Both the position numbers and the translations under genes were made by a program. The notes under the pieces were generated by a model. That model worked only from the letters and a program-made list of their open reading frames with translations, was not told the DNA's origin and made no database searches. 64,000 bases of DNA from Aquisphaera giovannonii (lineage in GTDB: Bacteria > Planctomycetota > Planctomycetia > Isosphaerales > Isosphaeraceae). The stretch lies in contig NZ_CP042997.1 of the NCBI RefSeq assembly GCF_008087625.1, forward strand, positions 2,728,001 through 2,792,000. The letters are read 5' to 3'. This document shows, piece after piece, positions 17,120 through 26,026 of this stretch. Position 1 is the stretch's first letter. Every line of letters begins with the position of its first letter.

Positions 17120-17251
17120 GGACGGTTCCTCCGCGCGGCCGGTCGGCTCCGGGTGAGTTCGTCGCAACGACACGATTGCACACCAAAAGGCGTGCGGAGT
17201 CCAGTCGTTGGCACGCACGGCTCGCGCGACCGAGGGCCAGGCTAGCCCGCC

Positions 17252-20053
17252 TCACCGCGTCATGAGAGCGATCCGGAAGCGATGCGGCCCCGGTGCGTCC
17301 ACTTGCGGGAACTGGTGGAATCGCGCGGGCGCTCCGTCGGATTCGAGGGAGAACCCCGGCTCTTCGAGGACGTGGAGGCGGGTCCCTTTCGCGGTGGGCT
17401 CGACCGAGCTCAGGGTCCAGGAGTGGCTCGAGCCGTCGCCGTGCTCGATGATCAGGGCGCGCCCGGCCAGGGCCGGATCGGCCGCCATGCGAGTCGGGGT
17501 GACGAACCATCCCAGTCCCTTCGAGGACGGCTTGCTCACGGACCCGGCGACCGTGCCCCGGAGGCTTGGCTGCGAGACGAGCCGGCCCGATGCCTCGGCG
17601 AACGTCCCGCCGGCGAGCACCACGGAGTCGCCGCGGATGCGCAGGGCCAGCCCGTCGAAGGAGACGTGCCGGCCGCCGGTGAGGATGGTCTTGCGGATGT
17701 TCCCGGGCGACAGGTTCACGATCAGGTGTTCCGGGCCGTCGGACGTCTCGATGAAGAGGATCACGAGCTCCGGGTCCGAGGCGACCCGGCCGACTCGCAC
17801 CAGCCTCGGGACGGCGCCGGCCGTCGGTTCGAAGAGGGTCACGAAGACGGAGCCCAGCCTGCCCCCCTCCTCGGCCCTGCGGCGGAGGATCAGGCTGGCG
17901 CGTGCCGGGGCCGCGGCGGAATCGGGGGGCGAGCCGCGCCGGGGCGGCTCCGGGCTGCTCGCGGCGATGGCCGTCAGCGGGAGGTCCCCCAGGACGTGGA
18001 GCCGCAGCCCGAGCGCGGGGCCGCCCTCGTCGGCGTTCCCGGTCGGTACGAGCTCCGCGATGGCCGGCCTGGCCAAGCTCGCCTGGGCGACTGGGCGGAA
18101 CTCACCGTATGCCTGGACGAACCAGCGTCCATCTTCCGGGCGTGCGGAGGGCAGGAAGGTGATGCTCGAGGGCAGGAGGCTCGCAGGGGGCCGGGCGAGC
18201 GGCTCCGGGAGGGCCCATCGTGCGGGCTGCCCGGAGGCCGAGTGATAGATCTGGTCGTGCTCCGTCCCGCCCAGGACCTCGAAGACCGACACGACGTAGC
18301 GGGACGTCGCACCCGCGCTGGCGATCAGAGTGTGCCGGTAGCGTGTGGTCGAGAGCGGATAGGCCTGTTGATCCTCCGCGCACGCGACCTGGAAGTCGGG
18401 GTCGGCCGCGAAGAAGAGGAAGCGACTGCCGCCGGCAGGCTGCACGGCCGCCTTCGGCTGCTCGCGCTGGTTCAGGCGATCGACGATCACGGCGTTGTGG
18501 CTCGCCGTGGCGAGCCGCCATCCGCGGACGTCGGCTTCCGAGTCGTCGAGGTCCCCGAGGACGGGCCGGCCCGCGATCGAGAGCCGCAGCGCCAGGCGCT
18601 GGAAGTGGGGCCCTCCGTAGCTGTCCATCCCTAGCAGCTCCGCGTCCATCGCGTCGTCGCCCCCGCCGATCGCGAGGCGGGCTCGGCCGACGCCGCCGAG
18701 CAGGACCGGTCGGCGATTCGATCGGGGCGCCGGGCGGCTCGGCCAGCTCGCCTTCTCCACGGCGTCGACCTTCGCGGGAGGCCCCAGCATCCCCCGCACC
18801 TTCCTGGCGAGCTCGAAGATCGGGGGGGCTGCAACCGGCGCCGCCCGGGTGTTGCCCGCGAGTCTCACCGGCCCTTCTCCCGGTCCCTGGCCGAGCAGTC
18901 CGGGCAGCCAGCCGTCGAGCTCGGAGAGGATCCGGGCATGGGCGGCGAGCTCGCCGTCGCGCCAGAAGCCGTCGTGATAGAATCCGCGTCGGGCGAATCC
19001 GTCCAGCCGGGCCATGGCGTCCGCGACGAGCGATTCGTCCCCCGTCACCCGGCCCACGGCGAGCATCCCCCTGTACACGTTCAGGGCCTGCACCGAGACC
19101 TGGTCGGGCTGCTGACGGCTCGTCTCCGCGGCCGCGAGGAAGAGGTTGCGATCGACAGACTCCTCCGGGGCCTTCTCCCCGAGCAATTCCCCCGCGCGGG
19201 CCCAGGCCGGATCGCCCCGCAGCAGGCAGCGGGCGACGAGCAGGTTGGCCGGCACCTCCAGGCTGCCGTTCCATTCCCAGCGTGCCATCTCGTAGTTCGA
19301 AGCAAGGGGAGGCCGAAGCCTCGCCGGCTGCAGGATCTTGGCCCGATCCGGCTGGTCGACGTGCGTCGCGTAATGGGGATAGACCTGGGCGAACCTCAGC
19401 ATGACGACGCACGCCGTCGTCGCCAGCCTCGCGTCGCGACGGGCGGCCGGCTGCGACCGGTACTCGACCGCGGCGTACAACGCAGAGCGTGCCAGGAATT
19501 TCCGGGCCTCGTAGTCGCGGCGGGCGTCGATGTAAATCCGCTCATCCGCGTAGCGTGCCAGGGCGTCCTCAACCGGATGATAGGGATAGTGATGGGCGAC
19601 CCCCGGGACGACCTCGACGACCTCCTCGGGCGGCTCCTTCTTATCCCCCTTGCTCGGATACTTTTCGTTGGGGAGGACCGCGCGGCAGAACCGGCACTTG
19701 ACGACCTTCGGCTGCTCGATCGACCACGCGAGGGGCTCGTCCCGCTCGGCCGCCCCGCAGGCAGGGCACCGGCAGAAGCGAAGGCCGGCCTGGACCGGCA
19801 CGAGGTCCGCGAGCTCGCGGGGCGAGAGCTTCAGGAGCGCCTGCGCACCCGCTCCTTTCCAGAAAGTCGCGCGCCACTGGGCGGGCAGCTCGAAGCCGGC
19901 GAGGACCGCCGCATCGCCCCGCCCGGCCTCGCCAGCCCGCGCGACGCGGCCGTCGCAGAGACTGCCGCCGCCCGCGGCCACCGCGAGGGCCAGGATGCCC
20001 AGACGCCGGAGCCGCGGCGTGAATCCGCACCGACGGGATCCCTCCCCTCTCAT
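17252..20053 (-). CDS. Heparinase II/III-like protein with zinc ribbon
   Basis: A 933-residue exported protein similar in layout to polysaccharide lyases of the heparinase II/III group. A signal segment (LRRLGILALAVAAGGGSLCDG) is followed by a four-cysteine zinc ribbon (C96/C99 and C120/C123). Next comes an alpha-helical toroid region (about residues 150-480, with HPVEDALARYADERIYIDAR). A beta-rich C-terminal half follows, with the tell-tale SHNAVIVDRLNQ segment of the Heparinase_II_III domain. GGAAGGA precedes the ATG at 20053. Lyase activity on an acidic polysaccharide is inferred from the fold; the catalytic Tyr/His were not assigned. It lies downstream of the 91-residue zinc-site protein and upstream of the cytochrome operon. 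Confidence 0.75.
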   Translation of the reverse strand: MRGEGSRRCGFTPRLRRLGILALAVAAGGGSLCDGRVARAGEAGRGDAAVLAGFELPAQWRATFWKGAGAQALLKLSPRELADLVPVQAGLRFCRCPACGAAERDEPLAWSIEQPKVVKCRFCRAVLPNEKYPSKGDKKEPPEEVVEVVPGVAHHYPYHPVEDALARYADERIYIDARRDYEARKFLARSALYAAVEYRSQPAARRDARLATTACVVMLRFAQVYPHYATHVDQPDRAKILQPARLRPPLASNYEMARWEWNGSLEVPANLLVARCLLRGDPAWARAGELLGEKAPEESVDRNLFLAAAETSRQQPDQVSVQALNVYRGMLAVGRVTGDESLVADAMARLDGFARRGFYHDGFWRDGELAAHARILSELDGWLPGLLGQGPGEGPVRLAGNTRAAPVAAPPIFELARKVRGMLGPPAKVDAVEKASWPSRPAPRSNRRPVLLGGVGRARLAIGGGDDAMDAELLGMDSYGGPHFQRLALRLSIAGRPVLGDLDDSEADVRGWRLATASHNAVIVDRLNQREQPKAAVQPAGGSRFLFFAADPDFQVACAEDQQAYPLSTTRYRHTLIASAGATSRYVVSVFEVLGGTEHDQIYHSASGQPARWALPEPLARPPASLLPSSITFLPSARPEDGRWFVQAYGEFRPVAQASLARPAIAELVPTGNADEGGPALGLRLHVLGDLPLTAIAASSPEPPRRGSPPDSAAAPARASLILRRRAEEGGRLGSVFVTLFEPTAGAVPRLVRVGRVASDPELVILFIETSDGPEHLIVNLSPGNIRKTILTGGRHVSFDGLALRIRGDSVVLAGGTFAEASGRLVSQPSLRGTVAGSVSKPSSKGLGWFVTPTRMAADPALAGRALIIEHGDGSSHSWTLSSVEPTAKGTRLHVLEEPGFSLESDGAPARFHQFPQVDAPGPHRFRIALMTR

Positions 20054-20082
20054 CGCGTGTCCTTCCCTGTCGAGCGTCGGGG

Positions 20083-20358
20083 TCAGGCCTGGGAGAGGGC
20101 CGTGTCGCGGCGGCCCTGCTCGAGCACATAAAGGGCGACCGGGCCCACCGACTCCCCGTCGGCGAGCCGGAGCTGGTCCCGGCGCTGACGCGCCCTCGCC
20201 AGCAGGGACTCTCGGTGCGCCTCGCAGGCGAGGCCGTAATTCTTCAACTCTCGGCTGGTGCCGTCGGACCAGGCGGCTCCCACCTTGAAGACCGCCGGCT
20301 GCTTGCAGCCCGGTGTGGAGCAGGTCGGGTGATACCGGAAGGCGCTCGTCTCCGCCAT
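20083..20358 (-). CDS. Small protein with a Cys3-His zinc site
   Basis: A 91-residue soluble protein with a likely zinc site made by C13, C18, C45 and H48 (HPTCSTPGC and LACEAHR). The second half is a charged helix (ESLLARARQRRDQLRLADG). No family name was recognised. It starts at an ATG with a weak ribosome-binding site and ends 29 bases before the heparinase-like gene, so the two are likely co-transcribed. The compact cysteine pattern and coding character support a real gene. The function is unknown. Confidence 0.68.
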   Translation of the reverse strand: MAETSAFRYHPTCSTPGCKQPAVFKVGAAWSDGTSRELKNYGLACEAHRESLLARARQRRDQLRLADGESVGPVALYVLEQGRRDTALSQA

Positions 20359-20840
20359 GGCCTGGCCCCCGCAAGTTGCCCGAGAGTCCCGGCCGCGCCG
20401 GCGGAACGGCCCTCTCGGGACGTCGCTCGCGTGATCCTAACCCCGCGCAGGATCGGACGCAACGGCGCCCGAAGAGTTGGCATTCCGTCGCCGAGAGGCG
20501 GCCCTGGCTGTTCGGCCCGGCCGGAGCCCGCCGAACGGGATCGGGCTCATGCCAGGTTCCATGGACTCCGGTGCTCGCGTGTCGCCTTCCCCAGGGCCCG
20601 CACAGCGACTAACATTCTGTCCCATAAGCCCGGCGTCGTCGAACCCGGCCCCCTCGGCGCTCCGCGGCAACGGCGAGTGCCGAACACGATTCCCCCCTTA
20701 CGAAGGGGGGATACAGGGGGGTGAATTCGACCGCCTGGGCCTCCGCAATCCGCCCCCTCTAACTGCCCCTTCGTAAGGGGGAGAACCGGACCTTCCTACG
20801 CCCTCACGGAGGCAATTCGAGTGGGCTTGCGGGAAAAAGT
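20359..20840. other. Intergenic region with a 99-bp palindromic repeat
   Basis: This is 482 bases without a gene, between the 91-residue protein and the SpoIIM-like gene, both on the minus strand. Its main content is copy A of the two-copy repeat at 20691-20789. Open frames across it change with the repeat and show no protein character. Confidence 0.6.
20691..20789 (+). repeat. REPIN-like repeat, copy A
   Basis: A 99-bp element. Its left end is CCCCCCTTACGAAGGGGGG and its right end CCCCTTCGTAAGGGGGAGA, so each end is itself a palindrome and the two ends mirror each other. Between them lies about 60 bp with CAGGGGGGT and CCCCCTCT, which can also pair. The same element occurs in reverse orientation at 53283-53381 with the same length and roughly 85 percent identity by eye. 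This is the build of a REP doublet (REPIN) or small non-autonomous element. No transposase is present in the window. Confidence 0.8.
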
Positions 20841-21857
20841 CTAAGCCTCGGCAATTCTTCCCGTCTCCCGGCCGATCTCGTCCTCCGGTGTCCTCCCGGG
20901 GCGGCCGCCCAGGGTCACGTAGAGGAGGATGAGCGCCGCGGTCAGGATGGCGACCGCCGCCTTGGCGGGGTAGGGGAGCGACGAGGCCGAGACGAAGCCC
21001 TCGATGAAGGCCGCGGCGATGAACAGGACGACCGAGGCGCCGAGCGCCGGCAGGGCGTTGGCCGCTTCCCGTCGGAGCGAGGCGATGCGGGTGAGCCCGT
21101 GCGCGTCGATCAGCCCCCATCCCATCCTCAGGCCGGCCGCTCCGGCGAGCACGATGGCCGTGAGCTCGCAGCTCGAGTGGGCCGTGACGAAGGTGAAGAA
21201 GTTCGCCGCGTACGGCGTGGTCGCCATGTGGCCGAACATCGTGCCCAGCCCGATGCCGTTCGAGAGCAGCTGCGCCAGGCTGCCGAGCCCGAAGAGGATG
21301 CCCCAGGCGAAGCATTGCAGGCCGATCGAGGTGTTGTGCCGGATGTAGAAGCCCGCCATCAGCGCGTCATCCCGCCCCATCTCTTCCGAGCCCGGCCCGG
21401 AGAGCGGCCGGGCGTACATGTGATCGATCTGTTCCAGCGCGGCCTCGCCGACCACCTGCCCGGCGAAGTCCGGCCGGGCCGCGGCCGCGAGAGCGCAGAG
21501 CAGGAAGGATCCGAAGAACACGGCGGCCGCAATGCGGAGCGCCGGGTCCGTCCGCAGTCGCCGGGGCGCCGAGTCGAAGAGGGCCCGTCCGAGGTCACGG
21601 AGCGAGAAGCCGCGCGTCCGATACAGCACGTTATGCGCCCGGCCTACCAGCCCGTGGAGGTACTCCACGGACGCCCGAGGGAGGTCGTGAGCTTCGGCGA
21701 GCATCAGGTCGGCACAGGTGGCGCGATAGAGCCGGCCCAGGCGGAGGACATCCCCGGCAGACGCCCGGCGGGGGCCTGTCCTGGAGAGTCGCTCGACGAG
21801 CCGGTCCAGCTCGCGCCAGTCTTCCTCCCGTTGCCTCAGGCGTTCGCCGACTCGCAT
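20841..21857 (-). CDS. SpoIIM-like (stage II sporulation protein M) membrane protein
   Basis: A 338-residue membrane protein of the SpoIIM/DUF95 family. An N-terminal helical region of about 115 residues (WRELDRLVERLSR; VEYLHGLVGRAHNVLYRTRG) precedes five or more membrane segments: near PALRIAAAVFFGSFLLCALA, IGLQCFAWGILFGLG, GLGTMFGHMATTPYA, HSSCELTAIVLAGAAG and the last two hydrophobic helices. The conserved H-S-x-x-E-L-x-x-I-V motif of the family is present. In non-sporulating bacteria this family appears with RDD proteins in a membrane module of unknown function. The ATG at 21857 lies 7 bases after the RDD gene stop with GAGGG upstream, so the two form an operon. Confidence 0.85.
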   Translation of the reverse strand: MRVGERLRQREEDWRELDRLVERLSRTGPRRASAGDVLRLGRLYRATCADLMLAEAHDLPRASVEYLHGLVGRAHNVLYRTRGFSLRDLGRALFDSAPRRLRTDPALRIAAAVFFGSFLLCALAAAARPDFAGQVVGEAALEQIDHMYARPLSGPGSEEMGRDDALMAGFYIRHNTSIGLQCFAWGILFGLGSLAQLLSNGIGLGTMFGHMATTPYAANFFTFVTAHSSCELTAIVLAGAAGLRMGWGLIDAHGLTRIASLRREAANALPALGASVVLFIAAAFIEGFVSASSLPYPAKAAVAILTAALILLYVTLGGRPGRTPEDEIGRETGRIAEA

Positions 21858-21864
21858 GCGATCC

Positions 21865-22665
21865 TCATCCCTCCAGGAAGATGCGGTGGTAGGCGGCGCA
21901 GAGGACGAGATCGGCCGGCACCGACGGCGGGAGGCCGAGTCTCGCGCGGAGCGGCCTCGCCAGCGGCTCGGCAATTTCCTCCCTGCGGGCATCGCCGAAA
22001 CGGAGCCGTCGGCTGGCGTAATCCGAGAGTGCCAGCGAGAGGGAGGGCCCCGCGGCGATCCGCGCCGGGAGCCGGGCGGCAAGCTCCAGCACGGCCTGCT
22101 CATCGATCCGGATGAGCCCGATCCGCGGCCTCCGCTCCTCGACGATGACCATCGTCCCGGCGGCGAGGTCGCCCAGCCGCTGGAACTTCGGGGAGACGAA
22201 CATGCTCGTGAGCCCGAGCAGGAAGGCGAACGGCACGGGACCGTCCACCGAGCCGATGAGATTCCTGAGCACCGCCTGGGGACCGCGGACGGGCACTCCG
22301 TGTTCGGAGACCACCCGCAATCCCAGGGCATGCTTCCCGGGCGTACGGCCGTTGAAGAGCCCCTCGAAGAAGGCGCCGTAGCCCCATGAGAACAGGAAGA
22401 AGAGCACCAGCCCCAACCCGAGGCCCGAGGGGCCGGCGAGGGAGACGGAGAAGACGAGGGCCGCGAGGACGAGGACGCCCAGGATGCAGACGTCGATGAG
22501 GTAGGCGGGCAGGCGGCGGAAGGGCCCCGCGAGGGGGAAGGAGAAGGCGATACGCTCGGGCGTCTCGAGGACGACCGTCCCGTCCAGGGACATGTCCGGC
22601 GGTCGCGGGCGGCCGTGTCCGGGATCGGGGCGTATTCCCTGCTCGGCCGCGAAAGGGACGCTCAT
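21865..22665 (-). CDS. RDD family membrane protein
   Basis: A 266-residue protein with the RDD domain (about residues 45-195), named for conserved Arg and Asp in three membrane helices. Visible features are RRLPAYLIDVCILGVLVLAA (R then D in helix 1), LVLFFLFSWGYGAFFEG (helix 2), the loop FNGRTPGKHALGLRVV and helix 3 near PVPFAFLLGLTSMFV. A soluble C-terminal part of about 70 residues follows. The pairing with a SpoIIM-like gene is widely conserved. Some RDD proteins affect Na+/H+ exchange, but most are uncharacterised. Confidence 0.88.
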   Translation of the reverse strand: MSVPFAAEQGIRPDPGHGRPRPPDMSLDGTVVLETPERIAFSFPLAGPFRRLPAYLIDVCILGVLVLAALVFSVSLAGPSGLGLGLVLFFLFSWGYGAFFEGLFNGRTPGKHALGLRVVSEHGVPVRGPQAVLRNLIGSVDGPVPFAFLLGLTSMFVSPKFQRLGDLAAGTMVIVEERRPRIGLIRIDEQAVLELAARLPARIAAGPSLSLALSDYASRRLRFGDARREEIAEPLARPLRARLGLPPSVPADLVLCAAYHRIFLEG

Positions 22666-22755
22666 GGGAGAGATGGTAGCGTCTCGGGCTCGGGGCTGAC
22701 AACGGCAGGGAGAGGCGGGGGAGGAGGGTTACGGTAGGGCGATCGTCGGGCGAGT

Positions 22756-24552
22756 TCACTCGGTGCCGCGGGCGGTCGGATCGTACTCGGTCCCGTCGAG
22801 GTAGTTCGATACCGGGGTATTCTGCCTGAGCTTGGCGATCAGGTCTTCCCTTCCCTTGCGAAGCTTCTCAACCATGATCGTCCTGCGGACCTGTTCCTGG
22901 ACCTCCTCGAATGTCGCGGGGCCCGCGTTGCGACGCTTCTGGACCTTGACGATGTGCAGGCTGGTCGGCCCTTCGAGGATGGGGCTGACCTGGTTCAACG
23001 GCAGGCCGGCGAGGGCCTTGTTGACGGAATCGACGGCGTAGCTCCCGGGCGAGGTCTCCATGAGGCCGCCCTGGGCCTTCACGGCGGTCGGCCCCTCGCT
23101 CTCGGCCCGCGCGAGGGCCGCGAAGTCCTCGCCCCTGCTCAGCCTGGTCAGCAGGGCCTCCGCCTTCTTCCGGGCATCCCCGGGCGAAGGGTGGCGGCTG
23201 TACTCGACGATGATCTCGCGCCAGGTGATCTGGGCGGGCCGGTCGAACTGGCGGTCGTGCACGTGCTCGTTGTAATACTTGAGCATCTCGGGCAGCTCGA
23301 CCTTGCGGCAGTCCATCAGCTTCTGCTCCAGGAAGGCCTGGGCGAGGAAGTCCTGGCGGAAGTTCTGGTGGAGGGACGAGAGCGACTTCCCGGATTCGGC
23401 CATCTTCTCCCGGAGCTGGGCCTCGTTCTCCACGACGTAGCGGCGCATCATCGGGGGCAGCTCCTGCTCGCGCCAGTACTGGTCGGCGGCCTCGTACAGG
23501 CGGTTGAGCTGCTTCGGGTTCTTGAGGATGCGCTTGGCCTCCTGCGCGATGAGCATCCTCTCGATGAGCCCGGCGAGGACCGTCTTGGAGACCATCAGGA
23601 TTTCCTCCTGGGACGGCCTCTGGTCGGGGGAGAACCTCTTGATCTGGTCCTGAACCACGACGATCAGGTCGTGGACCGTGATGACCTCGTTGCCGACCCT
23701 CGCCGCCGCCCGGCCGGCCTGCTTCAAATTCCCCCCCGCCCCCGCCCCCAGGACGACGTCGGGCGCGAAGGACGCCTTCACGACGCCCTCGCCCTGCGCG
23801 GGGGCCCTGGACGCGACGGCTGCCGCGGCCGGTCTCCCCTGGTTCGCATCGGCCGAAGGACCCGCCGCGGCCTGCGGGTGCGGGTCGGCGGGAACCGAGG
23901 GCGCGGCCTCCAGCAGGCCGTCCGGGGAGGCCGGAACGACCGCCTGGGCCCCGGCCGCCGCGCCCTCGCGGGGCGGATCGGCCATGGGCGACAAGTTCGG
24001 GTCGGGGCCCAGGAGCGAGTCGGCCGCAGGCCTGGTGGCGGGGTCGCTGGGCGGGGCCTGGACGGGGGCGGCTGGCGCGGGGGCCGGCTCGTCCACGGGC
24101 GGCAGTCCCTCGGCCGCCGCCGCCGCAGGTGTCGACGCGGCAGGCACGTCGGTGTCTGGGGGGGCGGCCGAGGGGGCCGCCGTGGTCCCCGCCGCCGTCG
24201 CGACGGCCGCCGCGGCCGGATTCGGCCCGGCACCGGGGCTCGACGGCGACGGCCGGACTGCACGGGGGGCCGCCGCGGGGGCCGCAACCGGGTCGGGAGT
24301 ACCGGCTCCGGCGGGCACGCCGGCCCTCTCCGGCACGAACGATCCCGACCAGCGCGGGCTGTTCGGATCGCCGAGCGCGGTCCGCTGCACGGCCCGGTCG
24401 CCCATCCCCCGATTGATGGTGTCGTTGAGGACGGGTATCGGCTCGACGCCGATAGGCCCGGCTGCTCCAGGGGGCGAAGGCAGGGACGATCGCGATTGTG
24501 CGCAGCCTGCCAGGGCCAGGCCGAGCATCCCGAAGGCGATTCGAAGCTTCAT
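22756..24552 (-). CDS. Parvulin-type peptidylprolyl isomerase lipoprotein
   Basis: A 598-residue lipoprotein: the signal ends in the lipobox LAGC with the modified cysteine at 17. A low-complexity Ala/Pro-rich stretch of about 250 residues follows, probably a linker across the envelope. The C-terminal half has a SurA-like N-domain (VITVHDLIVVVQDQIKRFS; EEILMVSKTVLAGLIERM) and a parvulin rotamase domain (about residues 455-545; TWREIIVEYSRHPSP, LSRGEDFAALARAES, GGLMETSPGSY, LEGPTSLHIVKVQ). Such proteins fold outer-membrane or exported proteins outside the cytoplasmic membrane. The start at 24552 begins exactly at the lipoprotein signal. Confidence 0.88.
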   Translation of the reverse strand: MKLRIAFGMLGLALAGCAQSRSSLPSPPGAAGPIGVEPIPVLNDTINRGMGDRAVQRTALGDPNSPRWSGSFVPERAGVPAGAGTPDPVAAPAAAPRAVRPSPSSPGAGPNPAAAAVATAAGTTAAPSAAPPDTDVPAASTPAAAAAEGLPPVDEPAPAPAAPVQAPPSDPATRPAADSLLGPDPNLSPMADPPREGAAAGAQAVVPASPDGLLEAAPSVPADPHPQAAAGPSADANQGRPAAAAVASRAPAQGEGVVKASFAPDVVLGAGAGGNLKQAGRAAARVGNEVITVHDLIVVVQDQIKRFSPDQRPSQEEILMVSKTVLAGLIERMLIAQEAKRILKNPKQLNRLYEAADQYWREQELPPMMRRYVVENEAQLREKMAESGKSLSSLHQNFRQDFLAQAFLEQKLMDCRKVELPEMLKYYNEHVHDRQFDRPAQITWREIIVEYSRHPSPGDARKKAEALLTRLSRGEDFAALARAESEGPTAVKAQGGLMETSPGSYAVDSVNKALAGLPLNQVSPILEGPTSLHIVKVQKRRNAGPATFEEVQEQVRRTIMVEKLRKGREDLIAKLRQNTPVSNYLDGTEYDPTARGTE

Positions 24553-24938
24553 GATTCCCACATCTCCGTCCTTGGAGACTCCAGGCAGGCGGGCCCGCGG
24601 CCCGCACCCGCGGACCCCGATGCCGGTCCGTCGCGGACGCGTCCCACCGCCGCCTGACCCAACTCCATCCGTGCCCGATTCGCCGGCCTTTCGAGAGGTG
24701 GCTGGGCCGGCCCGGTGATCGCCTCCGCGCACGCGAGAACCGCGAGAACCCGGCGACCGCGCCTTACGATATCCGAATCTCCCGGGGCCGCAAGTGCGAA
24801 GGGAGGGCATTTCGAGGCGCCGTGGCGGCCTTCCAGGACGCGCCGCGATCCGAGCCGGCTCGGTGATTGACCTCCACGCCGCGACCACCTTACGCTTGTA
24901 AAATCGAGGGCCGGCCCCTTCGTTTCAGGAGCAGACGC
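24553..24938. other. Divergent intergenic region
   Basis: This is 386 bases between the divergent parvulin and solute-binding-protein genes. A TAAAAT at 24899-24904, about 35 bases before the solute-binding-protein start, could be a -10 box, but no -35 fits. No gene is seen. Confidence 0.4.
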
Positions 24939-26018
24939 ATGCGGAACATCACCCCGGGACGAGTACGGTTTCCCCGCCCATGTCTCCTCCTGGCGACCTG
25001 GGCACTCGTCCTTCCCGGGTGCGGGTCGCGACTCGCCCCCGACGACACGACCGCCAACCTGGTCCGTCGGGACAGGGATGTGGTGGTGTACGCCGCGCTC
25101 GACCGGGAATTCTCCGACCCGGTGCTCAGGGACCTGGGCCGCGAGCTCGCACTGGCCGTGCAGGCGAAGTTCGACATCGAGAGTACGAAGACGGTCGGGC
25201 TGACGAACCGCATCATCGACGAGGCGGTCCGGCCCCGTTGCGACCTGCTCTGGAACAACGAGATCCTGAACACGATCCGGCTGAAGGAGCGTGGCCTCCT
25301 CCGGCCGTTCCGACCCGCCCACGCCGGCGACATCCCCCCCGGCTACCGGGACAAGGACGAGACCTGGTATGGATTCTCGGGCCGCGCGCGGATCCTGCTG
25401 GTGAATACCAGACTCGTCGCCGAGAAGGACCGCCCCACCCGACTGCTCCAGCTTTGCGACCCACGCTGGAAAGGAAAGGTCGGGATCGCGAAGCCACTCT
25501 TCGGGACGACCGCGACGCATGCCTGCTGCCTCTTCGTCGCGTGGGGCGACGGCAAGGCCGCGGCCTTCTTCCGGGACCTGAAGGCGAACGGCGTGCAGGT
25601 GTTCTCCGGCAACAAGCAGGTGGCCTCCGCGGTCGGCTCGGGACAGATTGCCGTGGGGCTCACCGATACGGACGACGCGATGGGCGAGGTCGAGGCCGGG
25701 GCCCCGGTCGCGATCGTCTACCCGGACAGCAAGCCCGGAGAGTCCGGCACGCTCATCATCCCCAACACGATCGCGCTGATCAAGGCCTCGCCGCACCCGG
25801 AGGAGGCTCAGCGGCTGGCGGATGCGATCCTCGCCCCGGCGGTGGAGGAACGCCTGTCCGAAGGGCCCAGCGCCCAGATCCCCCTCCTGACGAGCAGCAG
25901 GTCGACCCCGCGCGTGCAGACGCCCGCGACGGTGCACGCGATGACCATCGACTTCGAGGCGGCCGCCAAGCTCTGGGAACGCGTGGCCGCGTTCCTGCTC
26001 GCGGAGTTCGCCGAGTGA
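24939..26018 (+). CDS. Extracellular solute-binding lipoprotein, iron(III)-transport type
   Basis: A 359-residue periplasmic binding protein of the FutA/FbpA-like group that captures a ligand for an ABC importer. The signal ends in the lipobox LPGC (C28). The mature protein starts the fold with DVVVYAALDREFSDPVL and has RPRCDLLWNNEILNTIRL, WYGFSGRARILLVNTRL, DPRWKGKVGIAKPLFGTT and GTLIIPNTIALIKASPHPEE, all typical of this family. CAGGAG precedes the ATG. No permease or ATPase gene adjoins it, so it is an orphan component. Iron(III) as ligand is an inference from the family; 2-aminoethylphosphonate-binding proteins share the fold, which matters given the phosphonate genes 11 kb away. Confidence 0.82.
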   Translation: MRNITPGRVRFPRPCLLLATWALVLPGCGSRLAPDDTTANLVRRDRDVVVYAALDREFSDPVLRDLGRELALAVQAKFDIESTKTVGLTNRIIDEAVRPRCDLLWNNEILNTIRLKERGLLRPFRPAHAGDIPPGYRDKDETWYGFSGRARILLVNTRLVAEKDRPTRLLQLCDPRWKGKVGIAKPLFGTTATHACCLFVAWGDGKAAAFFRDLKANGVQVFSGNKQVASAVGSGQIAVGLTDTDDAMGEVEAGAPVAIVYPDSKPGESGTLIIPNTIALIKASPHPEEAQRLADAILAPAVEERLSEGPSAQIPLLTSSRSTPRVQTPATVHAMTIDFEAAAKLWERVAAFLLAEFAE

Positions 26019-26026
26019 CGGTCCTT

